A stretch of DNA of 64,000 nt from Aliihoeflea aestuarii. Lineage in GTDB: Bacteria; Pseudomonadota; Alphaproteobacteria; Rhizobiales; Rhizobiaceae. Shown here piece after piece: positions 63,370-64,000 of this stretch. The translations under genes were made by a program, and so were the position numbers. Numbering within the stretch: position 1 is the stretch's first letter; each line of letters starts with the position of its first letter. The stretch covers positions 1 through 64,000 of the forward strand of contig NZ_JAAAMK010000013.1 in the NCBI RefSeq assembly GCF_024105665.1, written 5' to 3'. The notes under the pieces were generated by a model. The model searched no databases and was not told where the DNA came from. It was given only the letters and a program-made list of their open reading frames with translations.

Positions 63370-63793
63370 GTCGCGCTTTTTCGTAGCGCAGAAATCCCAC
63401 GACGCCGTCACGGCCATCCTTGCGGTCAGATGGGTGCAACTGGCCGTCATTGACGATGACGCATTCGAAATCGAACGGGCTGACGCCGTCGAGGCAGGCT
63501 GCGTTGATGCCATATTGGCTTGGATCCGAGCGCCTGCGATGATGCGTATAGATGCCGCAATGTGCGCAGAACCAATGTTCGGCGACTCTCGTGTTGAACT
63601 GGTAGAGCGTCAACGCTTCCGCGCCGCTTTCGATCTCGAAATCCTCGGCCACAGCGGACACCGCGACTGCCCCGCGCATGGCGCATAAGGAGCAATCGCA
63701 TCGCCGCGCCGTGTTCAGGCCATCCACCAGCTTCGCCCTGAAACGCACCGTGCCGCAATGGCAGCCGCCCGCCGTCCAGTTCTCGTCGGTCAT
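63362..63793 (-). CDS. GFA family zinc protein
   Basis: A 143-residue GFA/CENP-V-type protein, the third in the window: GGCHCGTVRFRAKLVDGL, RCDCSLCAMRGAV and FCAHCGIYTHHRRRSDP give the zinc cysteines, and the THH motif is an extra feature of this subtype. It may take part in glutathione-linked chemistry. It starts 58 bases after the end of the VOC-like gene upstream (on the same strand), possibly one transcript. The end overlaps the DUF1488 gene. Confidence 0.86.
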   Translation of the reverse strand: MTDENWTAGGCHCGTVRFRAKLVDGLNTARRCDCSLCAMRGAVAVSAVAEDFEIESGAEALTLYQFNTRVAEHWFCAHCGIYTHHRRRSDPSQYGINAACLDGVSPFDFECVIVNDGQLHPSDRKDGRDGVVGFLRYEKARPT

Positions 63794-63851
63794 CGTCGTG
63801 TCTCCATGTCACGGCGAGAATGGAGCGGGGGCGGTGCCTTTGCAATCGCGA

Positions 63852-64000
63852 TCAGGTCGGGCGCGCTTCGTCGGTATATTGAGCCGCGAATTCCTCGCTT
63901 GGCGCGATCGGCGTGATGATGTCGATCAGGACGCCGTTCGGGTCGGACGTGATGAAATGGCGCTGGCCGAAGGCCTCGTCGCGCAGGGGCAGAAGGATCG
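63852..64000 (-). CDS. VOC-family protein, C-terminal end (cut by window edge)
   Basis: The minus-strand frame runs out of the window. The visible 48 residues include [20 protein letters not shown] and [19 protein letters not shown], which correspond to the last metal-binding strand and tail of glyoxalase/bleomycin-resistance (VOC) proteins of the DUF/PhnB-like type. The rest of the gene lies beyond 64000. It is transcribed toward the GFA gene and may form an operon with it. Confidence 0.75.
   Translation of the reverse strand, partial: ILLPLRDEAFGQRHFITSDPNGVLIDIITPIAPSEEFAAQYTDEARPT

Overview
The window is a stretch of chromosome from a GC-rich alphaproteobacterium, most likely a member of the Hyphomicrobiales (Rhizobiales) close to Phyllobacteriaceae/Mesorhizobium. 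The signs are the order lrp - trxB - lsrB/vtlR followed by an AbcR-type (alpha-r15) small RNA, a 400-residue rhizobial aspartate aminotransferase, a BA14K protein, a UvrB with long terminal extensions, paired extensin-family proteins, several GFA and VOC proteins, and short palindromic intergenic repeats. No rRNA, tRNA, CRISPR array or complete mobile element was found.

Layout. 0-4.3 kb: the 3' end of an IS110-type transposase, gloC, a BA14K protein, two cold-shock genes that share a leader element, and a BCCT betaine/choline carrier. 4.4-8.2 kb: aatA, a coupled pair of EAL proteins (one with intact and one with degenerate active-site motifs) and a glutathione S-transferase. 8.3-12.8 kb: the ugpBAEC glycerol-3-phosphate importer behind a PHO-box-like site. 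12.8-18.3 kb: envelope and hydrolase genes (lytic transglycosylase lipoprotein, serine hydrolase, dienelactone-type hydrolase, fatty acid desaturase). 18.3-23 kb: uvrB followed closely by GFA, VOC, cupin and flavin/PLP split-barrel genes, behind a perfect palindrome. 23-29 kb: queF with a VUT-type transporter, small secreted or membrane proteins, an EamA transporter, a flavodoxin-fold protein and a second lytic transglycosylase. 29.2-35 kb: an enolase-superfamily dehydratase coupled to a GMC oxidoreductase whose start appears to be ATC, an acyl-CoA thioesterase, a divergent HxlR/FMN-reductase pair and a CNNM/CorC-type membrane protein. 35-37.3 kb: two extensin-family (LAS-peptidase-like) proteins. 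37.4-43.1 kb: greA, then a glycosyltransferase/O-antigen-ligase cluster up to lrp. 43.4-47.7 kb: trxB, lsrB, AbcR, a GFA protein and a GGDEF-EAL protein. 47.7-50.3 kb: an unusual non-coding stretch (PHO-box-like repeat, strong hairpins, G-quadruplex motif, DnaA-box-like repeats, AT-rich DNA) next to one AT-richer gene of unknown function; this is the clearest accessory island. 50.4-64 kb: carB, a gdx/tetR pair, paired inverted repeats, a Bug-type binding protein, a LytTR regulator, a zinc metallopeptidase, carA, yqeY, hlyU, yjbQ and a set of small unknown genes.

Functional threads. Phosphate and phospholipid-precursor scavenging (ugp with a PHO box; a second PHO-box-like repeat at 47.8 kb), cyclic-di-GMP turnover (three proteins), cell envelope and LPS (two lytic transglycosylases, two LAS-like proteins, five sugar-transfer genes), redox and electrophile stress (trxB, lsrB, HxlR, FMN reductase, three GFA proteins, GST, gloC) and the two carbamoyl-phosphate synthase subunits encoded about 6 kb apart. 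Many genes are translationally coupled by ATGA/TTGA overlaps, and five convergent gene pairs overlap at their 3' ends.

Functions are assigned from motifs and remembered family features only; no database search was possible. The most unusual items are the 48-50 kb island with its flanking structured DNA, the AbcR locus with a palindromic LsrB/VtlR-type site, the ATC start of the GMC gene, the element shared by both csp leaders and the two 130-bp inverted-pair repeats.
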